Assembly (NCBI GenBank): GCA_903883985.1
Contig: CAISDD010000113.1
Span: forward strand, 1-6,727
Length of the DNA stretch: 6,727 bases
DNA from: an uncultured Pseudomonadota bacterium
Lineage (GTDB): Bacteria; Pseudomonadota; Gammaproteobacteria; Burkholderiales; Thiobacillaceae
Direction: 5' to 3'
Under the pieces are notes generated by a model. It saw only the letters and a program-made list of their open reading frames with translations. It was not told the origin of the DNA and made no database searches. Made by a program: the position numbers and the translations under genes. Each line of letters begins with the position of its first letter. The first letter of the stretch is position 1. This document shows, piece by piece, positions 4,769-6,727 of this stretch.

Positions 4769-5325
4769 TACCGCACCCGTTCCAGCCGTCGCTTGTGGTC
4801 AAGGGCCTCTCCCGTCAGAGACTGATAGCGATCCAGGAACTGCTCTTTCGCTATCTCGGGAGCCAGCGGCCAAATCTGCCTTGGCATGGGTTCGATCCCC
4901 GCCACGATGGGCCAATCAACTCCGTCATCCGGGATGATGTCGCGCCGTTCCGTGGCGAGGAGCACCAGGTCGGCCGCCTTGATTGCCAGGCTGGGTATCG
5001 CCGGCAGTCCGAAGCGCTTGCGGATCACGGTATCGAATCGCCCCTCAACCTCCGAGTAGTCCGGCAATAGCGCCTTGAGTGGAGATGGCAGGTTTTTCAG
5101 GTAGGCCTCGGTCGCGTCATGGAGCAATCCTTCCAGGGCAAACTCGGGCGGCACGAGACGGCTGACCAGGACGGAGTGCTGGGCTACGCTGTAGAAGTGC
5201 CTGCAATGCCCTGCATAGCGGCATTCCCTCGATAGCGCCGTGGCGATGTCGATGATGTCGATGTGGTCCGACTGCGGGTTGGCGTAGTCGATGGTCTTGC
5301 CCGACCAGGTGTTGATCCAGGTCAC
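4768..5325 (-). CDS. HD-domain phosphohydrolase (YfdR/YfbR-like)
   Basis: This 185-aa predicted metal-dependent phosphohydrolase belongs to the HD superfamily. Relatives hydrolyse (deoxy)nucleoside monophosphates, and similar genes (YfdR type) are common in prophages and ICEs. Metal-ligand motifs are visible: YSVAQHSVLV (45-54, His50), LLHDATEAYL (67-76, His69-Asp70) and KAADLVLLATER (116-127, Asp119). The N-terminal WINTWSGKTIDY (3-14) is typical of the phage/plasmid subgroup. The start is GTG at 5325, which overlaps the upstream antirepressor stop as GTGA and has GGAG seven bases before it, a good ribosome site. The stop forms TAATG with the next small ORF. Possible roles are nucleotide-pool control during element replication or phage infection; substrate is not shown by the sequence. 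Confidence 0.88.
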   Translation of the reverse strand: MTWINTWSGKTIDYANPQSDHIDIIDIATALSRECRYAGHCRHFYSVAQHSVLVSRLVPPEFALEGLLHDATEAYLKNLPSPLKALLPDYSEVEGRFDTVIRKRFGLPAIPSLAIKAADLVLLATERRDIIPDDGVDWPIVAGIEPMPRQIWPLAPEIAKEQFLDRYQSLTGEALDHKRRLERVR

Positions 5326-6311
5326 TGCTTGTCTCCGTATTCGGGGCGGGCCTTGCCGCGCTTCATTCGTTCATAAAGGTGCCAGCAGAGTTGCTCTACT
5401 GTGTTCGCAATCTCGGTGTCCTCATACGCATCACCAAGCAGCCTCATGATCCTGGCCTGCATGGTCAGTGCATTCCGGAAAGCTGCTTGGTGGTCGTCGC
5501 CTGCCAGGTTCCGGGACCGTGAAATAGCCGCCGCATCAGCCTGTCTGCCACCATCAGGTGACACATTCCGCACTCTGGAGAGGATGAAAGGTGTTGCAAC
5601 CGCCCTGACATCGCGCAGGGACGCGCCGGCCAGGAATGTCCTGTCCTTGTTCGCAAACCTTTCGCCCAGGAGATCAAACGCCATGCGGCGCGCATGGACG
5701 TAGCCGCTAAAGGGTCTGGAGATAAGGACACGCCGGTCGTAGCGTTCCCTTTGGGCAAGGCGTGTGAGGGCTACGCGCGGGTCGCGCCTTCCATTCAGAA
5801 CCACACCCCCATCGAGTTCCATCGCGAACAGGTAGCCGCTGTCACTCCCGATCGGCACTTCAAGTGCCAACACTGCCGACGCTACCGTGCCCTCGTAAAG
5901 CCACGCCCCGGCCTGCATCTCGCCACTTTCCAGCAACCCGACCACGCGGCCCGTGTGCATCTGACGGCGCTCGCATTCCAGGAAGTAGCGACGCACCTGG
6001 CGCCCCTTGTCGTTCTTCTCGACCATCGCAAGTTCCTTGGCTGTGTCCAGGGTGAGGGTGTATTCCGCCAGCGGGCGGCCTCCTTGTGGGTTTTCCCCAG
6101 ATTTGGTGAAAACCTCATAGTCCTTCCCCTGCTCGAAACCGTACTCCTTGAGCCGCCCCCTGATCCAGGTCGTGAAGTCTTTCCCCACCCCAAGGAACCC
6201 GTGCAACTCCCGTGCATCCACGGCAAGCGTCTTCACCCCACCGATCTCGCCTTCCTGGACAGGAACCAGGGCACCTTCCGTCTGATTCTGATCATTGCGC
6301 TGCATCATCAT
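5322..6311 (-). CDS. AntA/AntB antirepressor fused to a degenerate GIY-YIG (T5orf172-like) domain
   Basis: This 329-aa protein carries a full AntA/AntB antirepressor domain at about residues 27-115: VDARELHGFLGVGKDFTTWI (31-50), then GFEQGKDYEVF, GGRPLAEYTLTLDTAKELAM and RRYFLECER. Phage AntA/B proteins inactivate a repressor to switch on other genes. Residues about 158-228 resemble a T5orf172-type GIY-YIG domain (SGYLFAMELDGG, NGRRDPRVALTRL, then HARRMAFDLLGERFANKDRTF). The usual K-I-G-R motif reads L-N-G-R, and the catalytic Glu before the last helix appears to be Arg, so it is probably not an active nuclease. The C terminus (275-320) is helical. The upstream gene ends inside this one by 20 bases. 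AAAGGGG lies just before three successive ATGs (6311, 6308, 6305), so the third, spaced six bases, is the likeliest start. The stop is a GTGA overlap with the HD gene. Confidence 0.85.
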   Translation of the reverse strand: MMMQRNDQNQTEGALVPVQEGEIGGVKTLAVDARELHGFLGVGKDFTTWIRGRLKEYGFEQGKDYEVFTKSGENPQGGRPLAEYTLTLDTAKELAMVEKNDKGRQVRRYFLECERRQMHTGRVVGLLESGEMQAGAWLYEGTVASAVLALEVPIGSDSGYLFAMELDGGVVLNGRRDPRVALTRLAQRERYDRRVLISRPFSGYVHARRMAFDLLGERFANKDRTFLAGASLRDVRAVATPFILSRVRNVSPDGGRQADAAAISRSRNLAGDDHQAAFRNALTMQARIMRLLGDAYEDTEIANTVEQLCWHLYERMKRGKARPEYGDKQ

Positions 6312-6727
6312 CCCCTTTCAGCTCTTTGCCCACTCGCTTCAAAGCCAACTTGGCATTCCTGACGCTGATGATCGCCTTCACCAGGTGGCTCGCCTCGCGT
6401 CTGACGTCGGCAAGACTGCGCTCGGTTTCTTGCACCTTGTCGGCTTCCCAGTCCCTCGCCATCGCCTTCAGCCTCGATAGCGTGTAACCAAACGCAGCTT
6501 TCGGTTTCCCGATGTAGGTCCTGACCGGCTTCCGGTTGCCTTTGGCCTTGGAGCCGTACCATTTGATCCCGCACCAGTCGAGCCTGATCGAGTTGCCTTC
6601 TTTGGTGCAGCGGACCTGCAGGCTGCTCTTGTTCTCCCAGCCAGGTAGCCGCCTTTCCATGTCACGGACGTAGTTCCAATGCCACTCCACGATTTTGTAA
6701 GCCCTGTCGTGCAATGCGTCGATGCGC
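6292..6727 (-). CDS. MobI-like conjugative transfer protein, 5' end cut by window edge
   Basis: The frame stays open to the window edge, so the true start is outside; an internal TTG at 6714 is only the first possible start visible. The readable part is basic and helical: ALHDRAYKIVEWHWNYVRDM, then GNSIRLDWCGIKWYGSKAKG (40-59 counted from 6714), RTYIGKPKAAFGYTLSRLKA (65-84), a WEADKVQETE helix and a Lys/Arg-rich end. The order GNS-x-x-(I/L)-x-W, basic loop, Y-x-x-(K/G), A-x-x-W-E, long helix matches my memory of MobI proteins of SXT/R391 ICEs and IncA/C plasmids, which act with the relaxase at oriT. I could not align it, so this is tentative. The gene overlaps the antirepressor by 20 bases and is probably read from the same promoter further right. 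Confidence 0.5.
   Translation of the reverse strand, partial: RIDALHDRAYKIVEWHWNYVRDMERRLPGWENKSSLQVRCTKEGNSIRLDWCGIKWYGSKAKGNRKPVRTYIGKPKAAFGYTLSRLKAMARDWEADKVQETERSLADVRREASHLVKAIISVRNAKLALKRVGKELKGDDDAAQ

Noticed and set aside
5694..6362. 222-aa plus-strand frame across the antirepressor gene
   Set aside because: Antisense shadow of a gene with a complete AntA domain; typical of high-GC codon structure.
1..6727. CRISPR array, tRNA, rRNA or insertion-sequence ends
   Set aside because: I found no spaced direct repeats, no tRNA-like cloverleaf, no rRNA text, no transposase and no terminal inverted repeats with target duplication.

Overview
The window reads as an accessory stretch of a mobile element, most likely an integrative and conjugative element (ICE) or related island in a GC-rich gammaproteobacterium such as a pseudomonad. 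The host guess is inference. It rests on the high-GC codon use of the minus-strand genes, a REP-like GTCGGGT/ACCCGAC hairpin of a type common in Pseudomonas-like genomes, and a transfer-type cargo (MobI-like, AntA antirepressor, HD phosphohydrolase, SRAP, macro domain).

Layout. (1) 1-455 is a non-coding leader with small hairpins and a plausible promoter just before the first gene. (2) 456-1944, plus strand, is a two-gene unit. The first gene encodes a 380-aa protein with an N-terminal YdaS/Cro-like helix-turn-helix and a C-terminal region I read as BstA-like (prophage abortive-infection family). The second encodes a 112-aa DUF3223/DCL-family protein. (3) 1970-2040, starting 25 bases after the second stop codon, is an imperfect palindrome that closely resembles an integron attC site of the aadA type. 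The two genes may therefore be an integron gene cassette inserted alone. (4) 2041-2194 is a short convergent spacer with a hairpin. (5) 2195-6727 is one long minus-strand operon read from right to left: MobI-like protein (cut by the window edge), AntA antirepressor fused to a degenerate GIY-YIG-like domain, HD phosphohydrolase, 34-aa ORF, small three-helix membrane protein, 59-aa ORF, 178-aa protein, about 62-aa ORF, SRAP/YedK, and macro-domain protein.

The minus-strand genes are packed with start/stop overlaps (GTGA, TAATG, ATGA, GTGA, ATGA, TGATG). This exposes two very small genes (34 and 59 codons) that ordinary ORF calling would miss. The packing implies coupled translation from a promoter beyond the right edge.

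How the parts may work together (inference): the minus-strand operon looks like the regulation and maintenance region of a conjugative element, ending in DNA-damage and ADP-ribose functions. The convergent BstA-like/DUF3223 pair looks like an anti-phage cargo module, possibly delivered as a cassette. Its pairing with DUF3223 and its attC-like tail are the most unusual things here.
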